Positions 1-7,377 are shown, counted from the stretch's first letter. The stretch is DNA of 64,000 nucleotides from Candidatus Yanofskyibacteriota bacterium (GCA_016185525.1 JACPNK010000002.1:101969-165968); one strand, 5' to 3'. Notes: generated by a model not told the origin, from the letters alone. A program made the numbers and translations.

Positions 1-2
1 AT

Positions 3-239
3 AATTTTGTCAAAGGTTTGCTTGGTTATATCAGAAAAATTTTAATTGCCCGCGCCTCCGGTTCTAATTTAAACAGGGCAAATCCAAACGAAAGAATACA
101 GGCTTTAGCTGCCAGTTTTGATAGCAAGTATATTTTCCGTCTTTTTGGGTCTTTTATGCGTGCCCAGCAGGAAATGAAAATTTCTCCCATTCCGCAATTA
201 CCTCTAGAGATAGCGGTAGTGGAGTTAACCGAAGATTAG
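3..239 (+). CDS. dnaX: DNA polymerase III gamma/tau subunit, C-terminal end (partial)
   Basis: The reading frame is open at the left edge of the window, so only about the last 78 codons are present. The tail IPQLPLEIAVVEL closely matches the conserved end of the clamp-loader oligomerisation domain of bacterial gamma/tau subunits, and the preceding helices (FVKGLLGYIRKILIARA) fit the same domain. In the complete protein this subunit is the ATPase of the DNA polymerase III clamp loader and acts at the replication fork. The P-loop domain lies outside the window and cannot be checked. The stop codon is followed one base later by the ATG of the transporter gene, so the two are probably co-transcribed. 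Confidence 0.72.
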   Translation, partial: NFVKGLLGYIRKILIARASGSNLNRANPNERIQALAASFDSKYIFRLFGSFMRAQQEMKISPIPQLPLEIAVVELTED

Positions 240-240
240 T

Positions 241-1401
241 ATGTCTAACATAATTCTTCTTGGCCTAACTTCTCTTTTTGCCGATTTTTCTTCGGAAATT
301 ATTATTCCTTTACTGCCGCTGTTTATAAATTCTCTGGGCGGCGCCGGTTTGGCGATAGGTTTGATTTCCGGAGTCGGCGATGCCGTAGCCGCAATTTTAA
401 AAGTAACTTCCGGACGCTGGGCGGACAAAACTAAAACTTACAAAAAATTTGTCATTTGGGGCTATGGTTTTTCTTCTTTAGCCAAATTTGTTTTTCCTCT
501 GGCGGCGAGCTGGCAGCACGTTTTAGGAGCGAGAGCCGTGGAAAGAATCGGTAAAGGCTTCCGCGACGCTCCAAGAGACGCCATTGTTTCCGAATCCTTG
601 CCTCAAGAGAAAAGAGGCAGCGGTTTCGGTCTTCAGCGGGCGATGGACAGTTTGGGAGCCATTCTCGGTTCTTTGACCGTTTTGTTTTTGGTTTGGAAAT
701 TTGACTTGAGTTTTAAACTGATTTTTCTTCTGGCGGCTTTTATCGGCTTGCTGTCGGTGGTTCCCGTCTTTTTCGTGAAAGAACCGAAAACTTTAAAAAG
801 CCGCCAGCTTAAAAACCACCATAGTTTTTTTAAAATCAAACTCCCCAAAACTCTCAAGAGGTTTGTGATTATTTCAACTATTTTTTCTCTGGGAAATTTC
901 AGTTTTATGTTCTTAATCTTGAGAACGCAGAACTTTTTGGGCAGTTCCAACTTTAAGGCCGGCTTAATCCTGACGCTCCTGCTTTATATATTTTTTAACA
1001 TTTTTGATACTGTTTTTTCCCAGCCAGCGGGCAAACTGTCAGACAAAATAGGCCGGAAAAAAGTTATTCTTGGCGCTTACATTTTTCTGTCTTTAACTTT
1101 TGCCGGTTTCCTTCTGGCAAAGTCTTTTTGGGTTTTTCTTTTTCTCTTTCCGATTTACGGCTTATTCAAAGCTTGCATAGACGCTTCTCAAAAATCTTTT
1201 GTTTCAGACCTGTCGCCAACTGAAATACGGGCAACGGCCCTAGGGCTGTTTGAGGCTTCCACTGGCTTGGCTTTAATCCCCGGAGGCATAATTGCCGGTT
1301 TGCTTTGGAACGCCAACCCGAATTTTCTTTTCGCTTACGGTTTGACAATAAGCCTTTTGTCTTTCTTTTTACTCAAAAATATGGTAAAAATTAAGGTTTA
1401 G
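241..1401 (+). CDS. Major facilitator superfamily transporter
   Basis: A 386-aa hydrophobic protein with about twelve membrane segments. The loop after the second helix reads SGRWADKTKTYKK, a form of the MFS motif A, and the second half repeats it as AGKLSDKIGRKKV. The stretch ERIGKGFRDAPRDA around residue 102 is typical of a group of MFS permeases often annotated as drug or sugar-phosphate type transporters. It should sit in the cytoplasmic membrane and act as a secondary transporter; the substrate cannot be told from sequence. It starts one base after the dnaX stop, and tRNA-Gln begins two bases after its own stop. Confidence 0.85.
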   Translation: MSNIILLGLTSLFADFSSEIIIPLLPLFINSLGGAGLAIGLISGVGDAVAAILKVTSGRWADKTKTYKKFVIWGYGFSSLAKFVFPLAASWQHVLGARAVERIGKGFRDAPRDAIVSESLPQEKRGSGFGLQRAMDSLGAILGSLTVLFLVWKFDLSFKLIFLLAAFIGLLSVVPVFFVKEPKTLKSRQLKNHHSFFKIKLPKTLKRFVIISTIFSLGNFSFMFLILRTQNFLGSSNFKAGLILTLLLYIFFNIFDTVFSQPAGKLSDKIGRKKVILGAYIFLSLTFAGFLLAKSFWVFLFLFPIYGLFKACIDASQKSFVSDLSPTEIRATALGLFEASTGLALIPGGIIAGLLWNANPNFLFAYGLTISLLSFFLLKNMVKIKV

Positions 1402-1403
1402 TT

Positions 1404-1474
1404 TGCCGGGTGGTGAAGCGGTATCACGCCTGCCTTTGAAGCAGGAATCCTAGGTCCGACCCCTAGCCCGGCAG
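1404..1474 (+). tRNA. tRNA-Gln (anticodon TTG)
   Basis: A full cloverleaf can be drawn. The acceptor stem is TGCCGGG with CCCGGCA, the anticodon arm CCTGC-CTTTGAA-GCAGG gives TTG, and the T stem is CTAGG/CCTAG. The discriminator is G and no CCA is encoded. The T loop reads TCCGACC, with C in place of the near-universal T at position 55. The ATG of the methyltransferase gene starts three bases after the tRNA end. Confidence 0.9.
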
Positions 1475-1476
1475 CA

Positions 1477-2229
1477 ATGAAATTCCCAAAAGATTTTATA
1501 AATAAGATTGTCTGCGGTGATGTTTTAGATGTGATGAGGCAGATCCCGGACGGCTCTATTGATTTAGTAATTACTTCACCGCCGTATAATCTCAAGAACT
1601 CTACCGGCAATGGCATGAAAGACGGGCGCGGCGGTAAATGGGCGAACGCCGCATTACAAAAAGGTTATTCTCATCATAACGATAATATGCCTCACGAAGA
1701 ATATGTTAAGTGGCAAAAGGATTGTCTTACAGAAATGATGCGGATTATTCCGGACCACGGCGCAATCTTTTATAACCACAAGAGACGCGTTCAGGACGGC
1801 ATATTACAGGATCGCCAAGATATAGTGAGTGGTTTTCCGGTACGCCAAATTATAATTTGGAAGCGTAAGGGTGGGTTCAACTTTAATCCCGGTTATTTTC
1901 TTCCCATTCACGAAGTTATTTATCTTATCGCAAAGCCAAAGTTTCAACTTGTCCCTAAAGCCAATGCCCATGGTGATGTCTGGGAATTTACGCAAGAAAT
2001 GAAAAATAAACATCCGGCTGCTTTTCCGGTTGATTTAATTGACCGGATTGTTTCATCTACTAATGCCCAAACTATTTTAGACCCCTTCATTGGCTCCGGT
2101 ACTACGGCAATCTCCGCTATCAATTATAAAAGAAATTATATTGGGATTGAGATTTCTCCCGAATACTGTAAAATGGCACAACAAAGGATTAAAGGCCATA
2201 AATCTCAAGACCCCTTTTTATTACAATGA
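1477..2229 (+). CDS. Type II DNA methyltransferase, beta class, probably N4-cytosine
   Basis: A 250-aa SAM-dependent methyltransferase. The catalytic motif SPPY is at residues 34-37 and comes before the SAM-binding motif DPFIGSG (about 202-208), which is the beta-class order. SPPY rather than DPPY is usual for N4-cytosine enzymes. The next gene is an MvaI/BcnI-family nuclease, and the known partners of those enzymes are N4-cytosine methylases, so I infer protection of a CCNGG-like site. The stop codon overlaps the start of the nuclease gene (ATGA at 2226), which implies translational coupling. The gene begins directly at the 3' end of tRNA-Gln with no room for its own promoter. Confidence 0.88.
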   Translation: MKFPKDFINKIVCGDVLDVMRQIPDGSIDLVITSPPYNLKNSTGNGMKDGRGGKWANAALQKGYSHHNDNMPHEEYVKWQKDCLTEMMRIIPDHGAIFYNHKRRVQDGILQDRQDIVSGFPVRQIIIWKRKGGFNFNPGYFLPIHEVIYLIAKPKFQLVPKANAHGDVWEFTQEMKNKHPAAFPVDLIDRIVSSTNAQTILDPFIGSGTTAISAINYKRNYIGIEISPEYCKMAQQRIKGHKSQDPFLLQ

Positions 2230-3023
2230 AAAAAGAACCAGTTATTTATACAAAACCGGCGCTTATAAAAAAGCTCAAAGAAATTGCCGCTCTGGGTTGG
2301 ATTAAGAATGCTCGTCATGGCAATCAGGGCGGTGTTGGAAATACTTTAGAAGATTTGCTTGGTATAGAGGAAAACAATTTACCGATTCCCAACGCGGCCG
2401 AATGGGAGCTAAAGACACAAAGATTAAATTCCGGCTCTTTGTGTACTCTTTTTCATATGGAGCCATCGCCAAGGGCTATTGGATTTGTTCCAAAAGTCCT
2501 TTTGCCTAAATATGGCTGGGCTCATCAGGAGGACGGTAAAAAATATGCTAAAGGAGAGCTAAGTTTCCGATTGACTATCCACGGTCTTTCTAGGAGCGAT
2601 CGCGGATTCATGGTTAAGATAGACCGGGCGGAAAAAAGGGTATTAATCTCCTTTAATTCTAAAAGTGTAGATGTGCGGCACAAGAAATGGCTTAAATCAG
2701 TTGAGAAGCGTATAGGGTTAGGCGAATTAAACCCGCAACCCTATTGGGGGTTTGACGATTTAGAGCATAAAGCCGGCACTAAACTACTAAATGCTTTTTA
2801 TGTTCAGGCCGAAGTTAAAAAGATACGAGGCAAAGAATATTACAAATATAGTAAGGTTATGATGTTGCAGAAGTTTAGTTTTGAGGGATTTTTGAGGGCC
2901 ATCGAGGAAGCGCGAATTCTTGTAGATTTTGATGCCCGCACCGGCCATAATCACGGGACGAAATTTAGGGTAAGGGAAGATAGTTTGCCGATGTTATATC
3001 AGAAAATAACTACCATATTATGA
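2226..3023 (+). CDS. MvaI/BcnI-family type II restriction endonuclease
   Basis: A 265-aa protein with the family hallmarks GNTLEDLLGI (residues 39-48), PIPNAAEWELKTQR (53-66) and LFHMEPSPR. In the E-x-K pair of the PD-(D/E)XK nuclease core, E61 and K63 should bind metal and phosphate. Characterised family members recognise CCWGG (MvaI) or CCSGG (BcnI) and act as monomers. The exact site here cannot be read from the protein. The gene overlaps the methyltransferase by four bases and is in turn overlapped by the following membrane-protein gene. No in-frame stop or frameshift is visible, so the system appears intact. Confidence 0.87.
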   Translation: MKKEPVIYTKPALIKKLKEIAALGWIKNARHGNQGGVGNTLEDLLGIEENNLPIPNAAEWELKTQRLNSGSLCTLFHMEPSPRAIGFVPKVLLPKYGWAHQEDGKKYAKGELSFRLTIHGLSRSDRGFMVKIDRAEKRVLISFNSKSVDVRHKKWLKSVEKRIGLGELNPQPYWGFDDLEHKAGTKLLNAFYVQAEVKKIRGKEYYKYSKVMMLQKFSFEGFLRAIEEARILVDFDARTGHNHGTKFRVREDSLPMLYQKITTIL

Positions 3024-3751
3024 AAAACATAAAAGAATCCAAACCCTGGAAAGTTGGTAAAAAGGTGAACGACTTCTTACTTCACTGGATTGGTTTTGAT
3101 TTAATCATCTTCTTCATTTTGGTTGTATTGAGTGCTATCTTTATTTATTTTGATCCTCGGTCTGATTTTAATAAACTCGCCGTTTCTTTAATTCTTTTGA
3201 CAACGGCATTATCACTTATTCAATATACCAAAGAGACACACAGGCTTAGGCTTTCAAATAAATGGCTCCTCGATAGCAACGATAAATCAAACAGTATAGC
3301 AGTAAGGCCGATACTTGCACCACGTTTTTTAGAGACAAATTACGGTACTTCTAATTATATTTCGATTAATCTAAAGAATGTAGGAGGAGGGGTTGCGAAG
3401 AATATCCACTGGAGTATTAAATCAAATAAAGATTCAGATGTTCTGGCCGATAAAGATTTGTTTTGGAGGGATTTGAACAAAGACTTATTACCTAAACTTT
3501 GGCCTAACTTTGGGTATAGACTAACAATGTTCAAGAAAATGAATTATGACAATCTGTGGAAATCCATTCTTGTCGTTAAGTATGATTGGGAATTTGGGAA
3601 CAACGAAACTGAAACTTTTCCGTTAGACCTAGATTATTACACATCCTCTGACTTATCCGGAAATGTCTTGGAAATGTTGGACGATGTCTGGGTTCATGGA
3701 AAAATTAGAGAAATTGCAATTCAGCGCATTGAATCACAGTCAAAGGAATAA
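3020..3751 (+). CDS. Hypothetical membrane protein coupled to the restriction-modification operon
   Basis: A 243-aa protein with two membrane segments near the N-terminus (about residues 24-44 and 51-65) followed by a soluble domain of about 160 residues. That domain contains SINLKNVGGGVAKNIHWSI, which resembles the beta-sandwich edge of proteins with a 'non-conserved linkage' fold. I do not recognise a named family. The ATG overlaps the nuclease stop codon by four bases, so it is translated with the restriction system. Its role there is unknown; it could be an accessory defence factor or a passenger. Confidence 0.6.
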   Translation: MKNIKESKPWKVGKKVNDFLLHWIGFDLIIFFILVVLSAIFIYFDPRSDFNKLAVSLILLTTALSLIQYTKETHRLRLSNKWLLDSNDKSNSIAVRPILAPRFLETNYGTSNYISINLKNVGGGVAKNIHWSIKSNKDSDVLADKDLFWRDLNKDLLPKLWPNFGYRLTMFKKMNYDNLWKSILVVKYDWEFGNNETETFPLDLDYYTSSDLSGNVLEMLDDVWVHGKIREIAIQRIESQSKE

Positions 3752-3774
3752 GGTAAGTTTATCTTTTATAAGAC

Positions 3775-4005
3775 ATGTATATATTTAAATTTGTCTATTC
3801 TAATCTAGGTCTTATCCTAAACACACTAGGTAGTATTTTAGTAGTTGTATCTATTGGTAAATTTCCAGATGGTTTTGGTGGATCAACGACAAGTAATAAA
3901 GGTAGAGAATATCACTTTGCCTATGTAACTAGACCAACGGGTTTGAGAGCAGGTCTCTTGTTAATAATTCTAGGGTTTATCCTACAGATATTAGAGAAAT
4001 ATTAA
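3775..4005 (+). CDS. Small hypothetical membrane protein
   Basis: A 76-aa protein with two hydrophobic segments (about residues 8-28 and 56-73) joined by a polar loop rich in Gly, Ser and Thr. No family is recognised. It lies 23 bases after the coupled membrane gene of the restriction operon on the same strand and may be the last gene of that transcript. The ATG is preceded by AT-rich sequence without a clear ribosome site. Confidence 0.45.
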   Translation: MYIFKFVYSNLGLILNTLGSILVVVSIGKFPDGFGGSTTSNKGREYHFAYVTRPTGLRAGLLLIILGFILQILEKY

Positions 4006-4038
4006 TGTTGTATTAAATAGTTTCTAATGTCAGTCAGT

Positions 4039-4048
4039 GCCCGGCAGC
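4039..4048 (+). other. 10-bp copy of the tRNA-Gln 3' end (possible attachment-site relic)
   Basis: GCCCGGCAGC at this position is identical to bases 1466-1475 across the 3' end of tRNA-Gln. The two copies bracket exactly the restriction-modification block with its two membrane genes. Such a direct repeat is what site-specific integration at a tRNA would leave. No integrase is present, and ten bases within a GC-rich repeat zone is weak evidence. Confidence 0.3.
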
Positions 4049-4108
4049 CATCCTTCGCCAAGGCTTCGGAATGGCTTTGGCAAAACTTATGAAAGCTACG
4101 AACGAGCT

Positions 4109-4213
4109 GACCACGACGGGTCAAGAATGAATACGCCACCCGGGTGGCGTATTGAGGAGAACGGTATTTGCATTGCCCTTCCGAAATCCGCCAAATGGCA
4201 GAAGAAGGAGGGA
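4109..4213 (+). repeat. 105-bp palindromic repeat, copy 1
   Basis: This stretch matches 6463-6567 with four mismatches by my count. It contains a perfect 24-bp palindrome (4130-4153, arms AATACGCCACCC and its complement) followed by about 60 bp of conserved non-palindromic sequence. The interval 4006-4279 otherwise has no convincing gene. The open frame across it is also present in the second copy but looks like repeat sequence, not a protein. Confidence 0.8.
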
Positions 4214-4279
4214 CACCTTTTCCGGACCAAAGGTCGAAGTCAGATTTACGCAGGGTGTTTTAATTGATATACTAGGTCT

Positions 4280-4480
4280 ATGCAAAAAATAGCTACAAAA
4301 ATTTTCGTCTGGGCGTCCGTCGCTTTCGCCATCATCGGAATGCTGATGGTTTTAACCACCTCTCCCACAAGTAACGGTCCGAACGTTATTTTGTTAAAAT
4401 TTCTGTTCGCGGCTATTATCGTTATTTTGACCTCATTTGCCTTAAGCATTGCCGGCAAGTATCTAAACGGTAAGTTTTAG
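4280..4480 (+). CDS. Small two-helix membrane protein, hypothetical
   Basis: A 66-aa protein made almost entirely of two membrane segments (about residues 6-27 and 38-58) separated by a short turn containing TSPTSNGPN. Similar tiny two-helix proteins are common in Patescibacteria, but no function is known. An AT-rich tract with TGATATACT sits 10-18 bases upstream of the ATG and could be a -10 box. Confidence 0.5.
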   Translation: MQKIATKIFVWASVAFAIIGMLMVLTTSPTSNGPNVILLKFLFAAIIVILTSFALSIAGKYLNGKF

Positions 4481-4520
4481 TTCTAATGTGGCCAAGGAAA
4501 TTAAATTTGTATAATAAGTT

Positions 4521-4622
4521 ATGCGCATAAACAAATTTTACAAACTAGTTATTTCAGTTGCGTTGGTCACCGGCGAGAGGCGCGGCATATTTTTCATAGA
4601 ACAATATGTAAGAATATCATGA
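4521..4622 (+). CDS. Possible 33-aa peptide upstream of and overlapping the HAD gene
   Basis: A short frame starts MRINKFYKLVISVALV, resembling a signal or membrane anchor, and continues for 33 codons. A TATAAT box lies at 4510-4515, five bases before its ATG, so any transcript would be leaderless. Its TGA overlaps the HAD start as ATGA. It could be a coupling leader peptide or the remnant of a secreted-protein gene. Confidence 0.35.
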   Translation: MRINKFYKLVISVALVTGERRGIFFIEQYVRIS

Positions 4623-5245
4623 TAAAAGCATTGATTTTTGATGTTGGAGGCGTCTTATTTTTAGCTAAAAGCAGAAAAGAAAAAAACCTTTTGTCTTCGT
4701 TTAATGAAGCGTGTTTATTGCTGGAGAATTTTGGGATAGATGTGACAAGCTCTAAAGAAAAACTTACTGGTATTTATAAGAAATCTTCTGGGGGCGATAT
4801 AACTAGAGAAGAAACACTAGCTCTTATGTCCACAGAGCTGGGAGTAACGCAAACGCAGCTAGAAGAATATTTTAGAAGAGTTTATTCAGATAACTCAATA
4901 GAGAACAAAGAACTCTATGGCCATATATTAAAATTTAAAAAAGATGGACTTAAGATTGGAATTTTATCTACTCAGTTTCATCTATCCAAAGATGTTTTGG
5001 TTCCAGCCAAATACTACGAAAACTTTGATGCTTTGGTAATATCATGTGACGATAAATTGAAAAAACCCGAAGAGAAATCTTTTATATTAATACTCCGGAG
5101 GTTGGGCGTAAAACCAGAAGAGACTATTTTTATAGACGATAAGCAAGAAAATTTGGATATCGCTGAAAAATTAGGAATGAAATCCGTCCTATTTAAAAAC
5201 AACAAGCAATTTTTCTCTAAGCTAAAAAAGTTTGATATTGAATAA
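4619..5245 (+). CDS. HAD-superfamily hydrolase (IA-like)
   Basis: A 208-aa haloacid-dehalogenase-fold phosphatase. Motif I is FDVGGVL with the nucleophile D8. Motif II is in ILSTQF, motif III is the lysine in KKPEEKSF, and motif IV is IFIDDKQENLDIAEKLG. A helical cap fills residues about 20-95. As in YihX-type enzymes, the second acidic residue of the usual DxD is replaced by Gly. It probably removes phosphate from a small metabolite in the cytoplasm; the substrate is unknown. The start overlaps a short upstream frame. Confidence 0.82.
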   Translation: MIKALIFDVGGVLFLAKSRKEKNLLSSFNEACLLLENFGIDVTSSKEKLTGIYKKSSGGDITREETLALMSTELGVTQTQLEEYFRRVYSDNSIENKELYGHILKFKKDGLKIGILSTQFHLSKDVLVPAKYYENFDALVISCDDKLKKPEEKSFILILRRLGVKPEETIFIDDKQENLDIAEKLGMKSVLFKNNKQFFSKLKKFDIE

Positions 5246-5289
5246 TTAGGAAAGAAAAGGCACAGTGTAAAATATGATAATTTGCGCTT

Positions 5290-5703
5290 ATGGTGCATAG
5301 TTTAAGTTATTTAATGGAAGCAGAAAAAATCCAAGATGGCGACTTGGAGGGTTTAGGTATTGAAATTAAAGATAGAACAGCTGACGGCGATCGTATGCTT
5401 GTTATACCCGATGACCGGTTGCCCCAATACATTGAACTTGTAAAGGATAAACTAACCAATGGCTTTTGGAACGAAATAGTGGGCGAAAAGGACATAATTT
5501 TCATTTTCAAGTTTCAAGATGGGCATATTGAAGAATATAAGCTGTCTCCAGAAAACGAGAGGGAAATAGATAAGCTGTGCGCCGAGTTTAATAATGAACC
5601 ACCAGATAAAACGACAAATGTTTATAAATACATATCAGATAATAAGTTTTATCACGATTTTATGATGGAGCATTACAAAGATATGATTGAGAGAAAGCTA
5701 TGA
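5290..5703 (+). CDS. Hypothetical soluble protein
   Basis: A 137-aa acidic protein of mixed alpha/beta character, with no signal peptide, membrane segment or recognised motif. Its TGA overlaps the ATG of the P-loop kinase gene (ATGA at 5700), so the two are translationally coupled and probably work together. Residues 60-85 (NEIVGEKDIIFIFKFQDGHI) look like paired beta strands. The second Met, about ten residues in, could also be the start. Confidence 0.55.
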   Translation: MVHSLSYLMEAEKIQDGDLEGLGIEIKDRTADGDRMLVIPDDRLPQYIELVKDKLTNGFWNEIVGEKDIIFIFKFQDGHIEEYKLSPENEREIDKLCAEFNNEPPDKTTNVYKYISDNKFYHDFMMEHYKDMIERKL

Positions 5704-6290
5704 AGACCATTTTTATAGGCATTGTTGGTCCATCTGGTTCTGGCAAGACAACTCTTTGCAAAAAGCTGAAGTTGTCTAACAAAAATCACGAACACATAAG
5801 ATTAGATAACTATTTTAAGAACCCTCAGACTTTTCCACTAAAGAACGGCTTCCGAAACTGGGAAAAACCATCTAACCTTAAATTTGATGTTTTATTGAAG
5901 CATTTGAAAGCATTACAAAACGGCAAAGAAGTTCATACAAAATCGTTTCCCAAGAGAGCAGGAGCTAAACCAACTCCAATAACACTAAAACCTAAACCGA
6001 TTATCCTTATTGAGGGCTTTATGCTTTTTAAGGACAAGAGGGTGCGAGATATGCTTGATGTTAAGATTTACCTGGAAATACATCCCGAACTGATGCTTAA
6101 ACGCCGAGCTATTAGATTCGGAGAAGCTCATATAACCGACTATGATACTAAAGTTGCCATTCCAGAATTTTTGAAACACGGCACTACCCAAAAGAAATAT
6201 GCCGATTATGTGGTTGATGCCACAAGGTCACAACCCCAAGTAATTAAAGAGGTTCAAAAAATAATTAACCAAAACCTTACCAACTTCTAA
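5700..6290 (+). CDS. Uridine-kinase-like P-loop NTPase
   Basis: A 196-aa protein with the Walker A motif GPSGSGKTT at residues 10-18, the LDNYFK motif after strand 2, ILIEGFMLF as the Walker B-like strand, and the lid region LKRRAIRF. This layout matches the uridine kinase / phosphoribulokinase family of nucleoside and small-molecule kinases. True uridine kinase would phosphorylate uridine or cytidine for pyrimidine salvage, useful in an organism with little de novo synthesis. The substrate is not proven, because CPR genomes carry several divergent members. It is coupled to the upstream hypothetical gene. Confidence 0.7.
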   Translation: MKTIFIGIVGPSGSGKTTLCKKLKLSNKNHEHIRLDNYFKNPQTFPLKNGFRNWEKPSNLKFDVLLKHLKALQNGKEVHTKSFPKRAGAKPTPITLKPKPIILIEGFMLFKDKRVRDMLDVKIYLEIHPELMLKRRAIRFGEAHITDYDTKVAIPEFLKHGTTQKKYADYVVDATRSQPQVIKEVQKIINQNLTNF

Positions 6291-6301
6291 CAAATCCAAA
6301 C

Positions 6302-6348
6302 GGCAGGTACAATTCTATACCTGCCAGTCGGGCACCGAATGGTACCCG
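6302..6348. repeat. Pair of adjacent hairpin-forming palindromes
   Basis: Two inverted repeats lie next to each other after the kinase gene. GGCAGGTA (6302-6309) pairs with TACCTGCC (6318-6325), and CGGGCACC pairs with GGTACCCG with one internal mismatch (about 6329-6348). They may end the kinase transcript, although no T-run follows. They belong to a gene-free stretch, 6291-6696, that is filled with palindromic repeats. Confidence 0.55.
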
Positions 6349-6462
6349 ATGATGAAGGGCCGGTTATGCCCATAATTGAGGTTCTAATATCGTCCAAGAA
6401 ACGCAGCAGTCCCGTGACAGGCTTTGCCCGTCCATAGCCCCTTGACGAAGGAGGGTTCTTGC

Positions 6463-6567
6463 GACCACGACCTGTCAAAAACGAATACGCCACCCGGGTG
6501 GCGTATTGAGGAGAACGGTATTTGCATTGCCCTTCCGAAATCCGCCAAATGGCAGAAGAAGGAGGGA
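6463..6567 (+). repeat. 105-bp palindromic repeat, copy 2
   Basis: The second copy of the element at 4109-4213, including the perfect 24-bp palindrome at 6484-6507. Just upstream, 6425-6455 (TGCCCG, CCATAGCC, then GGAGGG) belongs to a different GC-rich repeat whose relative is found inside the copper ATPase gene at about 19758-19788. Confidence 0.8.
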
Positions 6568-6664
6568 TGTTTTTCAATTCAACGATGGGGGATGGGGGCA
6601 ACCGGCCCAGCAACAAGAACGGCGTTTTCCGGACCGTAGCATAAAGCGGGCCTGTGGATAATCG

Positions 6665-6694
6665 TTGACTTTAATTGTTTAGGTATGATAGTAT
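6665..6694 (+). promoter_or_regulatory. Candidate promoter of a small structured RNA
   Basis: TTGACT at 6665-6670 is followed after 16-18 bases by GATAGTAT (6687-6694). An alternative -10, TATGAT at 6684, is too close to this -35. No gene start follows within 600 bases, only the structured stretch that ends in a terminator. Confidence 0.4.
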
Positions 6695-6696
6695 AT

Positions 6697-6790
6697 GAGT
6701 GTGCTTGTGGGCGAAAGCCCCGTTCAGCTAAGGAACACCTAAGCTGAAGGCAGGCACAACAAAAACACCGCTTTAAGCGGTATTTTTGTT
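6697..6790 (+). ncRNA. Putative small structured RNA with terminator
   Basis: The stretch folds as a three-way junction. The closing stem is GTGCTT (6701-6706) with AGGCAC (6752-6757). Inside it, GGGC-GAAA-GCCC (6709-6720) forms a GNRA hairpin. TTCAGCT (6723-6729) pairs with AGCTGAA (6742-6748), extended by AGG/CCT across an A-A mismatch. A terminator (ACCGCTT/AAGCGGT, 6767-6781, then ATTTTTGTT) follows. There is no open frame. It does not carry the SRP, tmRNA or 6S signatures I can recall, and the family is unknown. Confidence 0.45.
6767..6790. terminator. Bidirectional intrinsic terminator
   Basis: ACCGCTT-T-AAGCGGT with A-rich sequence on the left and ATTTTTGTT on the right. It can stop the putative small RNA rightwards and the 153-aa minus-strand gene leftwards. 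Confidence 0.7.
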
Positions 6791-7250
6791 ACTCATCTTC
6801 AATTCCTTCAGTAAAAAGCTTCTGGCCATTTTTAAGCTTAGAGTATGGCATTACACTCCAAAATATAATATTGCCATCACCAACCCTTCTCAATACTGTT
6901 CTTATCTTAATTTGATTTTCTCCGACTATAGCCACAAATCCCCAGTAGGCAATGTTCTTTGTTTTTGAAAAACCGTCCCTTCCCTTCTTTCCAATTTCTA
7001 CTAAACCTCTCCTAAACTCCTGCAATGTTCCGGCGTTTTTAATAATCTGAATAGCCAACGGTAATAAACTAAATTTCAGTAGCTGTTCCTTTTTGTCTCT
7101 TTCTCTTCGTGCTGAGAACTGGAGATGGTGAAATCCATCAGAATTGAAGATAACCTGACTTTTAAGATAAGGATTGGAAATGCTCTTTTGCTTGTTATAT
7201 ATTGTTCTTGCCTTTTCTTTTCGTTGATTGAAATATTCAACATCATCCAT
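6789..7250 (-). CDS. Hypothetical protein, possibly a BECR-fold RNase-like domain
   Basis: A 153-aa soluble basic protein with no membrane segment. Residues 31-43 (SQVIFNSDGFHHL) and 102-137 (YWGFVAIVG, KIRTVLRRVGDGNIIFWSVMPYS) give a strand-rich pattern with conserved-looking H41/H42, R117, R121/R122 and S132. This recalls phage-type barnase/EndoU/colicin/RelE (BECR) domains, where His, Arg and Ser line the active site. This is inference from residue pattern only. It stands alone, convergent with the small RNA, with no obvious antitoxin gene beside it. Confidence 0.5.
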   Translation of the reverse strand: MDDVEYFNQRKEKARTIYNKQKSISNPYLKSQVIFNSDGFHHLQFSARRERDKKEQLLKFSLLPLAIQIIKNAGTLQEFRRGLVEIGKKGRDGFSKTKNIAYWGFVAIVGENQIKIRTVLRRVGDGNIIFWSVMPYSKLKNGQKLFTEGIEDE

Positions 7251-7336
7251 ATCTAAGGATATTAGCTTATTTTATCTAAAACACAACCAATCGTACCACT
7301 AAAGAAAGAATATTCTTGACTTGAAAAAGAAGGTTT

Positions 7337-7364
7337 TTGGTTTCGGCTTAATTTTTGTTAGAAT
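7337..7364 (+). promoter_or_regulatory. Promoter of the GH13 gene
   Basis: TTGGTT (7337-7342), a 16-base spacer and TAGAAT (7359-7364). The predicted transcription start is a few bases before ATG 7378, which argues against an upstream TTG start at 7321. Confidence 0.5.
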
Positions 7365-7377
7365 AGACGCGTCCCAC

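Noticed and set aside
4037..4267. 76-aa frame across the first palindromic repeat
   Set aside because: The same translation appears at the second repeat copy because the DNA is repeated; no protein features or ribosome site.
6701..6757. Resemblance of the small RNA to a glutamine riboswitch (CGTTCA ... GAAGGCAGG)
   Set aside because: The hairpin between the two motifs and the second motif do not fit the consensus I remember, and no nitrogen gene follows. I left it as an unknown RNA.
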